Shown here: positions 48,101 to 58,930 of the stretch, piece after piece
Position numbering within the stretch: the stretch's first letter is position 1
Layout: every line of letters starts with the position of its first letter
NCBI RefSeq assembly: GCF_000471905.2
Contig: NW_006498507.1
Location: 3,921,081-3,985,080, forward strand
DNA length: 64,000 nucleotides
Source: Amborella trichopoda
Taxonomy: Eukaryota; Streptophyta; Magnoliopsida; Amborellales; Amborellaceae
Direction: 5' to 3'
Notes under the pieces: model-generated
Databases searched by the model: none
The model's input: the letters and a program-made list of their open reading frames with translations, nothing else
Told to the model about the DNA's origin: nothing
Position numbers and translations under genes: made by a program

Positions 48101-50871
48101 AGATCATCTTAACCGTCTATTCAGATCGAACGGCTGGAAATATGACAGCATATATAGATAAATTCCCTATACGTCTCTTGAAAAAAAAAAGCCCATCCCG
48201 TTTAAAATATCGAATATAATGTAACTCGTGGCCACTGCTACTGTCGTGAAAACTGTTGTCTTAACGTTTTATGAACCTTGCCTGTCAGTCTCAAAGCCGG
48301 TGGCCCTCCAGGGCGGCCAGCCAGGGCCTGGAGGAACGCAGGCCACTGATACCCTTGGAGGATGTCGAGATCGATGACATGAACTCGTGTCTCGGACGCG
48401 AAGGCTTCGAAGATGGCATGGTTTGCAGTGAAGTGTGCGAACTTGATGTAAGGGCAAGCTTGATACAGAATTTGATAAATTTTTAGGAGCTCTGCAGGGT
48501 GGGCAACAGGTTGAGGCTGAGGGGATGGGGGTGGGGAGAGGCGGGCAGAGAGGGCATCGGCAAAGTACGAGGCGACACGCTGCATAGAATCTCCGAGTGG
48601 GGATGCGGCACGGGAGAGGTGGAGGAGGCAACGGTGGGCGGCAGGGTAGTCTTCTTTCGCTACGGCTTCGGCACAGGCCAAGAGGAGATGCACCAGTTGC
48701 AGGCCGCTGTCATGTGACCCGCTACCTTCACCACCTCCGCCGTTCATTTCCTATGATAGGACGGCCGATCTCTCGTCAGTACACATCATGGAGTATTTTC
48801 ATGGAGAGAAAGCAAGTATAATCCATGGAATATGAACCATCATCGTCCACTCAAATTATGGATGGTCATGGAAAGAGAGTAGGACGTTCTTTGTGGGGTC
48901 ATTATCGTCCACTCAATTTATCGACGGTGATGGAAAGAGACTTGGAATAAGACATCAATTCAAAGTTGGGTTTTATTCTTTCCATTAATCACCCTCCATC
49001 AATCGAAAGAAAGGTGACGATTCCCTAGCATACCAGGATTAATTTATCTTTTCTTTAATCCATCGAATGATAATATACTTTCCCAAGAAGAATGTTTTTA
49101 AAGAATAATAGTCTTCTTCTAACTAAAATATATTATCCAAGGTGAATTTCGACCTTAAAAATGAATGGGCTTAGGAGGAAACCGAGGAGCAAAATAGGGA
49201 AGATCACCAAGATATGGGAAGTACACTATAATAATATACTTATGACCACGAGGGTGGCTGCTATTGTGATCCTCTTCACTGGGACATGCGGTGAAACCGA
49301 TGTTTGGACGGTGATGAAGAGATTATGGGATTCACCATTGAAGCCATCACATATCCCTTGAAGTCGAGAGAATTTCAATATTCAATACTCTACTCTCGAT
49401 CATGTAATATGAAAATATTATTTCTCGTAATAAACTTACAAGCACCCTGAGCCGTCAGATGTAGAACGAGTGTGTGCCATTCATCGAATGAATATTTGAT
49501 TGGACTTTGATTTCAATGATACATGCCCAACCGCTCGATATCATTTCTGATAGCTCGGGATTAATGGTTTAAGTTTTTAAGCATTGCTTTCACTTTTTTT
49601 TGTTTTTGTTTTTGTTTTTTGGGGTGAATCAGTGGGGATATCGGACTGCTTTCACTTTTTGTAATGAAAGGATGGTAGCGACAACAATGCATACTATACA
49701 TGATACACAGATTAGTGCTACACTGTCGATCATCATCGATGGAAGGCGGAGATGAGCCGTTGTCCACTGAGATATGGCTCTTAAGCAGAACAACTCATCT
49801 GTACCGTCCATGGTTGATGACAAATGGTGGATATGCCCTATATCTTTTGAAGTTGTGTATGTACTATAATTTTCCTTTCATCATTGGGACAAAGGGCTAA
49901 GCATGTAGCATGCAATACACAAGCATTGCTCCATACAATCTCTTACAAAGTTGTCTAGGCCCTTCTGCTGCGACAATGGACGGCTGAGATGAACCATTTC
50001 TTTTTCCTTGCATGCGGTCTTGCATGTATCATTATAATCAAATTTTTTACGAATTAACGGTAAGAACGAAATTGAAGACGTCTTATGAAATCTTTACCTG
50101 AAGAGAATTACTCACCCCTCCGCGCTCGAGTCCTTGCAACGGAAGAGTAGTATGAGAATATACATTGCTGCCACCGCCGCCACCACCACCACCTCCACCA
50201 TTGTTGCCGCTCATATACAACTCATGGCTTCCCCGTGACCTGGGCCTGGACCCGGTCGCAGGCCCACAATCAAAGCTGCTGCACTGTGAACCATAGCCGA
50301 CATCTGCCAAGTGCGACAGCTTCCCGGCAGTACCGGCATGTCCCTGCACGAAACCACCTGTTATCGATCCCTCCTCATCCAAACCATACCCGAGCAAAGA
50401 AGGCAGCGCCGGGCTCTCGGGCTGCTGCACAGTTTGTATCACGGGCTTGGCCTTGGGCATACTACTGCTGCTGAAAGCCCCCATCAACTGAGAAGCTGTG
50501 CAAGGAACACTGCAACTCTGTGATGTTCTCTGGCTGTAGAACTCTGATGGATGGATTGGTGAGCCAAAGTGGTCGGGGCCACCGGAACCAGTGGGGACCC
50601 TCTTGGGAGAGCATATCATGAAGTCTGGCGAGCCTACTACCTGGTCCAAGTGGTCGGCAAAGAGGGACTCCCATATGGAGCTGTCCGGGGAGTGGATTTC
50701 GAAGTCGGAATCGAATTTGTTGGAGTTTTGTAGGGTTGATGGGCTCGTTGTGGTGGGTTGGTCGGTGGAGACGAAATCAAATAGGGTGTTGGAATCGGCG
50801 ACGGAGGCGGTGGGCGAAAGGTTCTCGGTTTTTGGGGGTGTCCCCAAGCTACCACACATGGAGTTTATCAT
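45105..50871 (-). CDS. GRAS-family transcription factor, 3 exons
   Basis: Exons 50098-50871, 48282-48750 and 45105-45763 join in frame: 1902 nt, 633 residues and TGA. The variable N-terminal half (1-270) is Ser/Pro-rich with a run of ten Gly at 225-234. The GRAS domain follows. LHR I begins [12 protein letters not shown] (about 277). [15 protein letters not shown] at 381-395 is the VHIID block. [13 protein letters not shown], then [15 protein letters not shown], belong to the LHR II and PFYRE region. The C-terminus is the SAW block, [19 protein letters not shown] proteins are nuclear regulators acting with DNA-binding partners. The subfamily is not settled; DELLA motifs are absent. The start is the first ATG in the open frame, with Met6 as an alternative. 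Intron 2 needs a GC donor (ACAG|GCAAGG at 48282/48281) to stay in frame. Exons 2 and 3 are much richer in GC than the introns. Confidence 0.9.
46898..47398. mobile_element. foldback MITE, copy 1 (GRAS intron 2)
   Basis: The left end reads acttccctacaatatag and the right end read backwards reads cttcccctacaatataaa, forming imperfect inverted repeats. The centre is near-palindromic: aaataccctttaaaactttt followed by aggggtatttt at about 47141-47167. Two other members of the family lie at 47655-48180 and 61350-61706. No coding sequence. Confidence 0.6.
47655..48180. mobile_element. foldback MITE, copy 2 (GRAS intron 2)
   Basis: Inverted ends around catgtatagggaatttatat (left) and tagataaattccctatacgt (right). 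The centre, gcccctaaaacttttagggg at about 47931-47950, is a palindrome. The arms carry aggtgcacctaaaat, as in copy 1. It lies only about 260 bp from copy 1 in the same intron. Confidence 0.6.
48751..50097. other. GRAS intron 1, MITE-like remnants
   Basis: Contains several GATGG/CCATC-rich foldback remnants. One is at 48776-48930, with tcatcgtccactcaaattat and a near repeat, attatcgtccactcaattta. Another is at 49730-49830, whose halves (ggaaggcggagatgagccgt and caactcatctgtaccgtcca) are roughly inverted. No coding sequence. Confidence 0.4.
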
Positions 50872-51700
50872 GTCTAAAACACAGAGCAGCAGATGCCACA
50901 ACCACGAGGTTAGAGAGGGAGGAGGAGATGTTCTAGAGAGAGAGAGAGAAACACCACCACCACCTTAGTAGAGGGAGAAACAATGACACCACCTACGTCA
51001 GAGAAGAGAACCCACAAAGTTCAAGAGATTGTAAGAAACTCCATCGCCTCACCCTCAAGCTCCTAAGAGAATAGATAACCAACTTCTAGAGAGAGAAACA
51101 AATCCCTCAAAGTGTCGAGAGAAAATCAAAGAAGAAAGAAATAGTAATGAGGAAATGGAGAGCCACCTTTCCCCCTCAAAAAAGATGAAAAAGGGACGGA
51201 AACAGGTGTTAGTTACACCCTAAAGCTTTTCTCTTGGTGCAGGTGGTGGCGAGGAGAGAGAAAGGGAGAAGGATTCGTTCATTTTTGGTGCACCTCCAAC
51301 TTCAAAGAAGAGCAGGGAATTTACCGACAAATCCATGTTTTAGCCTTACTCATTTGGATCCTTCCCTCTCATCTAACTCCTTTCTATCAACCAATAATCG
51401 GCAAGAATCAACGGTGTAGGAGTCTACATTGATATCAAGAAATCTAAGACGTCCATTTCATCGGAAGGCGCACAATACTTTCCCTATTAGCTTGAGGTTG
51501 AAGGTGAGGACAAGCTTGGTTGGAGGGGCCGCGTTTTCTTGGGCCGGCCCGCTACGAGGTAGAAAGAGAGAGAGAGAGAGAAGAAAAGAGCAAAGATAAG
51601 ATATGCTGCATGATATTTTTAACCGAAAAGGGGGGGAGAGAGAGAGAGGGGGATTGCACAACGTAAACGAAAAGAGGACGAATGTATGTGTAATTGGTTT
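50872..51700 (-). promoter_or_regulatory. GRAS leader and upstream region
   Basis: On the minus strand this gives CT-rich tracts (the plus strand has gagaga runs at 50932-50950, 51106-51122, 51565-51580 and 51633-51650), typical of plant 5' leaders. No clear TATA box or transcription start could be fixed. Short ORFs here are products of the simple sequence. Confidence 0.35.
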
Positions 51701-51943
51701 AGAGAGAGAGAGAGAGAGAGAGAGAAGAAGGAGAGTAGTGCGTAGTGTCGTCGTCGTAGTGGTCGTCGGTCGCGCGTCGCGTCGTCGTGTGTCGTACGAC
51801 GAGTAGACGACGTCGTCGTCGTNNNNNNNNNNNNNNNNNNNNAGTCGTCGTCGTCGTTACGGTCGGTCGGTCGGTCGGACGCCGTCCGTCGTACGTCGTT
51901 CGTAGTTACGTACGAACGACGACGTAGACGCGTCGTCGTCGTC

Positions 51944-51979
<36 letters not shown>

Positions 51980-51980
51980 G
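51700..51980. repeat. GA microsatellite, CGT-rich simple sequence and 20-N gap
   Basis: A GA run (51700-51724) passes into a CGTCGT/GACGAC-rich tract on both sides of a 20-base N run (51823-51842), then into a CT run (51944-51977). The GA and CT runs face each other as an inverted pair. The CGT text is unlike anything else in the window. Confidence 0.8.
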
Positions 51981-52023
51981 AGAAGAAGTCGTTGCCTGTC
52001 TTCGCCTCTCTCCCCCCCTCTAG

Positions 52024-52935
52024 TTGGGGGTGGTAATGGACCCTGACTCGACCCGGGACCGAGACGTAGATCCGGTCTAAGTCCGGGTATGGGTCTAAAA
52101 ATTGAACCTGACGGGTTGTGTCCAGGTCTAAATTTTGGACCCTAACGCTATTTAGGTTTCGGTCCGGTATTATTTTTTGGGTCTCAATATATAAAATATG
52201 GATCCGGTTTCTATGTGGCTAAACCCGCATATGTAGAAATGTGGGCATCTTAATAAATCTATTTTTGAGATAGATTTTAAGAGTTAATTTTTAAGGACAT
52301 TTAATCTCTACCATAGAGATCATGAATATGAAAAAATAAATAAATTTTAAGAACTAAAAATAATAATTTTAGTAAAAATATATTTAGACCGTTAGTTTCC
52401 ATTGCTTTTAGATGGAACACCTACTTGCATCCATCTTTAAGATGGATGCTTCACACTTTCTGGACCGTATACGTAGAAATGCGGTCCAGCCTGCATGAAA
52501 AAAGTTTCTATAAAATATACTTAAACATAATTAAATACATAATTTTTTAAAATTTTTTTTAGTCGGGTCTGGGACCAAATCCAGTTCGGTCCGAGTCCAA
52601 ATCCCATATCTTTTATTCACGTTGGACCCCGCCCGACCCGATTCCACCGCTTGCCTTGGCCCCTCTCACTCCCTCTCATTCTCTCTTCTCTAGTGCAAAG
52701 ATTTGCTTCTCTGGCTTTGGCCTCTCTGTCTCTCAAAGCCTTGGTGGGCATTGGTTCTCTCTCATGTATCTCCCTCTACATGTAGTCCTAGAGCCTTTTG
52801 TCCCCTCCTCTAATTTGTTAACATCGACTCCGATTTTGTATAGAACCCCTCTCTCTCCCTCGGCATCCTCCTAGAGAAAGGGAAAATATAAAATAAGGTG
52901 AGCTTCCTACAAGTTGCCGATCTTCTACTGTATAA
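52024..52935. repeat. composite repeat, copy 1
   Basis: It starts with the foldback-type ggggtggtaatggaccctga, and the matching reverse form (gacccgattccaccgcttgc) ends its first part near 52655. It continues with ggctttggcctctctgtctc, catgtatctccctctacatg and aaagggaaaatataaaataa to 52930. A second copy, with the same blocks in the same order, runs from about 54850 to 58890. Function unknown. Confidence 0.6.
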
Positions 52936-52937
52936 GC

Positions 52938-54770
52938 CAGTGGTTTAAAAAATGGATCGGTGACTCGAATTAGACATCCTAAAAACCGATTCGAATCGGT
53001 GAATCGACGATCCAAATCGAGAATAAGGTCGAAGCACTCGGATTAAGCCTTAAAAAATATTCAAAAAAATTATTAAAATTCATTATAAATATTGTTTTTT
53101 AGGAATCCAATAAGAAATGTGGGTACTACATTATTAACTTTAATTGTTTTCATCAATTTATGAATATTGAGATGTTCTTTCCTTGTATGAACTTCTGTTG
53201 ACCATTAAATTTACATCACACAAAAGAAATCATAGAATTATCATGTATTAAGTATATAATCATATATGGACTACAATAAAGAGTTGACTAAATCGATGAA
53301 AAATTGGCCACTAAAATCTCGAATTGGCGGAAAACCCTAATCAGCTAAAAAAACCCAAATTATTACAATCTCCCTAACTATAATATTATATACCAATAAT
53401 ATTTTGTAATTATTTTATTATATAAATAATAACAAATCCAAAATATTTTATAATATCATCTAATTTAAAATGCATTATTGACAACTGTAAGAAAAATAGT
53501 ATACTATATGATTTATAATATAAAAATTAATAAATAAAATAAAAGAATTGGTTATCAATGTAGAAATTATTAGAATACGTACCAATTTTTTTTTAATTTT
53601 TTAAGTTTCTAGAATAAATTAGTAGAAGAGATTGTTAGTAGAAAGAGAGAGATCTCAAATGGCCTTATTGTATGAATCCTATCTTTAAATTAATATTACT
53701 AAATTTATGTTAAAGACCATCATGTTATAAAAATAAAAAATATAATTAGACCATTTATTCTTAGGTTGTATTAAGAAATACTTTTTATTTTTTTGACAAG
53801 AAATAAAAAATAGAATTAGACCATTTATTCTTAGGTTGTATTAAGAAATACTTTTTATTTATTTTTTGACAAGGAATACTTATTTTTTTGACAAGAAATA
53901 CTTATTTTTTTGACAAGAAATATTTTACAAGAAAAAGATGATACTTGTTGATTATCTTTTTTTTTTTTTTTGATAAAAGAAGAAGATGTTGTACTACATT
54001 TTTTTTTGCTTGGTGTATTAGTTTTTATTTTTTTACAAGAAAAATAAAAAAATGATGCTGCCAAAGTACATTTTATTTTTTTATGCCTTTTGTTTTATTT
54101 TTTGCAAGAAATACTTGTTATATTACCTTGTATTTTTTTTACAAGAAAAATAAAAAAAATATTGTATTATCTTTTTTATCTTTATCTTGAAAAGCTTTTT
54201 ATTTTTTATTTTTTCTATTTTTTTACAACAGTATTTTCTGCCTTTGTTTATTTTTTTGACAAAAAAAATAAACGACGACGTGCGCTAAGGGGTTCAAACT
54301 CTAGACGTCCACCGAAAAATCGGAGATGTCAACGAACACCGCCACCTCGCCTAATGTGATTTAATTAACTTCTATAATAATATATATTCAATTGTTTTGC
54401 TTTAATGATTTTTTGTGGGAATTATCCCACATCGAAGGATAAGCGTCGCTTTGTTCTCTATAAAGTCATGTGTAATAGATATTCAATTGTGCATGTAGAA
54501 AAGCGAGGGGGCAGACATGTGAGGTGAGTTACTACGTGTGGAGGATTTTAGAAGCCACGTGTTGCTCTCGTGAGGCGGCCACGTGTAAACCCAAAAATTA
54601 CTAAAATGCCCAGGTTTTTTCAATGAGACTCGCAATTCACTATTGGGGATCGCCTGGTTCTCTCTAGACACGGGCGATTCTCGATTTTTTCGTAGAACCT
54701 GCTCCGTAGCAAATGATTCTCGAGTCGAACTGGGCGAGTCCGGCTCGACTCGACGAGTTTTCAAACCCTA
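52938..54770. mobile_element. hAT-like element, 1833 bp, splitting the composite repeat
   Basis: It starts cagtggtttaaaaaatgg; the right end read backwards is tagggtttgaaaactcg, so the termini are imperfect inverted repeats. Flanks are gtataagc (52930-52937) and atataagc (54771-54778), an 8-bp duplication with one change. Both subterminal regions carry GACTCG/CGAATC motifs. The second copy of the surrounding repeat has the unsplit site (tatataagcaatgcacacc at about 58865), which supports the insertion. Inside, a roughly 80-base AT-rich unit is duplicated at 53720-53870. No transposase was seen. Confidence 0.65.
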
Positions 54771-56081
54771 ATATAAGCAATGCACACCTTTAAATTTTGC
54801 CGGAACTTTTAGTTTTGGACGCGGTTTGCATGGGGCAGCCCTATTGGTTTGGCAATCAATATCTTTTTTAAATATAATTTGATCCTAATTTTTAGAGAAT
54901 ATATAACTTTAAAATGAAAATCATGAATATAAAAAAATAAAAAATAAAATTGAAAAGTAAAAATGATAATTGCATTAACAAAACATTTTGACCGTTAGTT
55001 ACAATTGTTTTTAAATGGACCACCTATTTGCATCCAACTTTAAGATGTATGCCTTATATCTCTAGACCACATATTGTAGAAATGTGGTCCAACCCGTATA
55101 AGATAATTATGCATGCTTTTTTATCATACCTAGTTCTCATTTATTGTTTTTTCTTGCTTTTACCCACAGTAAAAAAAGTCATTGTTTTAAAGACTAAACT
55201 ACCATTCATCTTCTTTATCCTACCGATTAAATCTCTTTCTACCCGCCCTCTTTCTCTTTCTCTCTACCTCCCATCTCTCTCTACCTGGCCTCTCGCTCTT
55301 TCTCTCTCTACTTGCGTAGAGAGAACGGCTAGAGAGAAAAAGAGAAAGGGCACGTGGAGATATATGGTGGGTAGAGATAATGAGATGTGGAGAGAGATGG
55401 CACGTAATGAGACATAGGTAGAGCGAATGAAGATGCCGATGTTCTTGTCAAAGGAAGAGTCCATACTCCTTCTCTATTGGTTACTTCATTTCGGTAATCC
55501 TGTGTCTTTGTTTGAACTTCTTGTATTTTACATTTCAATTAATGATAAGTTGTAATCTTGTATCTTTGCTTGAACTTCTTGAATTTATATTTGAATTAAT
55601 GATAAGTCGTACATTACCGTTCAAAAAAAAAAACAAAAAAATGGCAGGTAGAGAGAAAGAGAGAAGGCGCATAGAGAAAAAGAGAGAAAGGGCTGTAGAG
55701 AGAGATTTAATGGGTGAAGTAAGTGAGGGGAATGGTAGTTTAGTCTTTAACAAATGATTTTTTTATTGAGGTAAAAGCAAGAAAAATAGTAACTGAGTCA
55801 TAGGTGTGAAACTAAAAATATTGGAGAGTAGAACGTCTACTAAATACATAGATATTTTTAAATTTTTGGGTTGGGTTTGACTGGGTCCAGGTCCCGCACG
55901 ATATTTTTCAGGTTTGGATTCGGTTGGGTCTGGATCCCATATATTTTTTTTGAGTTCGTACCCGACTTGACCCGTTGCCACCCCTACCTCAAGTGAAAAG
56001 TCTCGTTTGGCTTGGCCTCTCTCTCACTCTCATTCTCTCCTCCTCCGATGTAAAGCCATGCTTGGCTTTGGTATCTCTCTC
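54771..56081. repeat. composite repeat, copy 2, left part
   Basis: Shares blocks with copy 1. One is caccta(t)ttgcatccaact through gtagaaatgtggtccaaccc, at 55020-55095 here and 52418-52490 there. Another is the gacttgacccgttgccaccc end near 55965. CT- and GA-rich simple sequence fills 55230-55400 and 55630-55710. No gene seen. Confidence 0.5.
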
Positions 56082-58577
56082 TTTTTTTAGACAAATGTTT
56101 AAAACTTTTATTGATGACTAATTAGAAGAGATTATATCTGAAGAGATCAAAAGCGAAGGCAATGAAGCACCTCCCATAGCCAAAGAGTCAGCTAGTGAGT
56201 TTGCTTCTCGGTAAACATGAGAGAAGGAAAAAAAAAATGGTTCGGTCACATCCATGATTTGCAACCAAGAGAACGAAGCTTCCATGGAACTCACTGTTCT
56301 TTTTTGCACCACTTAATCACATTCAAAGAATCCCCTTCAAGCCAAACATTCGTTCTCAGATTCTTCTCAAACAAAATTTTCACCTCACATAAAAGATCAC
56401 TTAATTCAGCATAATTTACAGTTTTAACCCCAATCGGACTAGCAAAAGAGAAAATTATAGAACCCAAGGAATCACACACTACACCACCAATTCTAGCAAG
56501 ACCTAAGTTTCCCAGAGAACTCCCATCAAAGTTAAGCTTAATACTTCCAACAGAAGGTGCAGTCCAAAAACATCGTGGCCTACTACGAGCACACCCAAGG
56601 AAAAAGAGGCTGCTAAGGTTTGCCATCACATCAACTTTTGGAATCCCCCACCCTTTTTTTGTCACAGACAATCATAACCAAATCGAGTGTTTGATGTTGG
56701 TTAAAAGTTTCTCAAAGGGGAGGGAGTTACCTTCAAAGGTTCTCCCTTTAAATTCATGTTATAAAGACAGTGAATAAGTAAGTGTGCACTCGACTTCCCA
56801 TCAGCTTTACACAGTAAACAGACATTAGGCAAGATTTTTCCCTTTTTTATCAAGTTGTCAATGGTTGAAATCTTATTCAGAGATGCAAGCCAAATAAAAC
56901 CTTGCACTTTATGCGAGATGGGCCACTTCCAAATTTATGCTACTTTTGGATTAAACCATCTCAGCCTATCATGAAACAGGAGGTTGTAACACAATTTAAC
57001 AGAGAACATCCCATCACTTTCTGTATCCCAAATAATTTCATCCTTTGCATTAATTACAACATAAGCTTTATCTAAAGTTTCCATTAAAGAGCACCATTGG
57101 GAAAGATGGGCATGGCTCGGCCAGCCATAAGATAGAGAAATATTCCAAGAATTTTGTGTACCCCTTCTTTCTAGAGCATTACTAACCGTCAAATTGGGCA
57201 AGGTACCCAATCCATAAAGGTCAGGAAAGACTACTTTTAAAGGGTAATCCCCTATCCATTTATGGTGCCATAAAAGTACTTGATTGCCACAACCAATAGT
57301 CCACCTCGAATATCCCAAAATAATAGGCCTACATCTATAAATAGCCTTCCAAACTTGTGACACCTCCCTCCCATATCCATTATCCAACCACATTCGGAAT
57401 CTATCTATCCCATATTTAGCTAAAAGTACTTTAAACCAAATATGGTTTTTGAACTGTAAATTTCGCCACCACCATTTACATAAAAGTGCCTGGTTAAACA
57501 CCCTTATCCTTCTTATACCCAAACCTCCTTCTTTCTTCGGCGTACGAACTCTATTCCACCTCAGCAAGTGAAACTTCTTCACAACAATACTAGAACCCCA
57601 CAGGAAGTCCCGCATCATTTTCTCTAATTTTCGTGCAACCGAAGCAAGCATATTTATCAAAGACATTTGATAGACTGGGAGATTGGCTAGAGATGATCTC
57701 AGCAATGTGACCCTTCCACCAAACAAGAGGTGTTTGTGCTTCTAAAGATCCAATTTAAATTGAACTCTTGCAAGCACAATATCCCAGACTGCAATAGAAA
57801 GTCTCGAATCCGAGATGGGAAGTGCAATATAGTAATAGGAAATGTTCCTACCTTACAACCTATCAAGTTTGCTAACTCCTCTGTCACTTCCTCAGAACAG
57901 TTAATCCCAACCATGGAAGACTTATGGAAATTAACTTTAAGTCCCAAAGTAAATTCATAAATTTCCAAGAATCTGACAATATTTGAAACTTATGATGACT
58001 CCACCTCATAGAAAATAAGGGTATCATCAGCATATTGAAGATGAGAGATTTGAATATCAGAGTTAGAAATATGAAATCCAGTAAAATTACCCAAAGTTTC
58101 CACCCTATTTAGCATTAAACTAAAACATTCAGCATAAATTGTAAAGAAAAAAGGAGAAAGATGATCCCTTTGTCGCAAAAGGAGAAAGAAGAACCCTTTG
58201 TTGCAACCCTCTAGAAGCATTGAAGAAACCAATGGGACTACCTTTAAAAAGAAAAGGAGAAAGATGATCCCTTTGTTGCAAAAGGAGAAAGAGGATCCCT
58301 TTGTCGCAATCCTCTAGAGGCATTGAAGAAACTAATGGGACTACCTTTAAAAAAGACTGAGAAATATGCAGAAGAAATATACCCAAAAATCTATGACCTC
58401 TATCTCTCACCAAAGCCCATTGCCCTCAAAATTTCTAATAAGGCTCCCCATTCGATCCGGTCATAAGCTTCTTCCATATCCAGCTTGAAGAGAATACCCG
58501 GCTTCTTACTGATAACTCTAAAATGAATGCATTCTTACTAATAACTAATAATTTGACGATCTTGGATAAAAGCTAAC
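56082..58577 (-). mobile_element. L1-type LINE, 5'-truncated, with target duplication
   Basis: In reading order on the minus strand: start of reverse transcriptase (LDMEEAYDR-like) at about 58450-58500; the RT catalytic YADD at 58023-58034; RT C-terminal part and connection (57726-56935: LLRSSLANLPVYQMSLINML, KKEGGLGIRRI, LLWHHKWIGDYPLKV); zinc-binding tail (KKGKILPNVCLLCKADGKS) at 56820-56870; and RNase H (KLNFDGSSLGNLGLARIG at about 56530, ending HVYREANSLADSLA near 56170). Stops and frameshifts are present. The 3' end has an A-run. The flanks, tggctttggtatctctctc (56063-56081) and tggctttagcctctctctc (58578-58596), agree at 16 of 19 bases. It sits inside the composite repeat. Confidence 0.8.
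56935..57726 (-). pseudogene. LINE reverse transcriptase C-terminal fragment
   Basis: The longest open stretch of this LINE, about 260 codons. It covers the end of the thumb region and the connection to the zinc-binding domain: KLEKMMRDFLWGSS, FHLLRWNRVRTPKKEGGLGI, LCKWWWRNLQ, VWKAIYRCRPIILGYSRW and WDTESDGMFSVKLCYNLL. The catalytic YADD lies upstream in another frame, so the original ORF2 is broken. Confidence 0.75.
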
Positions 58578-58889
58578 TGGCTTTAGCCTCTCTCTCTCCT
58601 CGAGTGTAAAGCCATGCTTGGCTTTGGCCGCTCTCCTCTCTCTCTATAGAGTGAGAAGCCTTGCTGGGCATTGTGTCACTCTCATGTATCTCCCTCTACC
58701 TGTAGTCCTCGTAACAACACCTGGCCTTTGTGTTTTTTCCCCTCCTCTAAGCATGTTAACGTCGACTCCGATTTTGTATGGAACCCCTCTCTCTCTCGCT
58801 TCACATAGATAAAGGGAAAATATAATATTAGGGTGAGCTTTGTGCAAGGTGCCGATCTTGTATTATATAAGCAATGCACACCTCTTACC

Positions 58890-58920
<31 letters not shown>

Positions 58921-58930
58921 AAACAAGACA
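58578..58930. repeat. composite repeat, copy 2, right part
   Basis: Continues the repeat after the LINE: tggctttggccgctctcctc, catgtatctccctctacctg, cgactccgattttgtatgga, aaagggaaaatataatatta and tataagcaatgcacacct. It ends in a run of about 30 A followed by acaatgcatacctctaaatt, a near repeat of the sequence just before the A-run. Confidence 0.55.

Noticed and set aside
48276-48281. GT donor four bases beyond the proposed GC donor of GRAS intron 2
   Set aside because: Using it shifts the frame of exon 3 and destroys the conserved GRAS C-terminus; kept only as a possible alternative splice.
54090-54359. 89-codon Phe/Tyr-rich open frame
   Set aside because: Made of tttt- and acaag-type simple repeats inside the hAT element.
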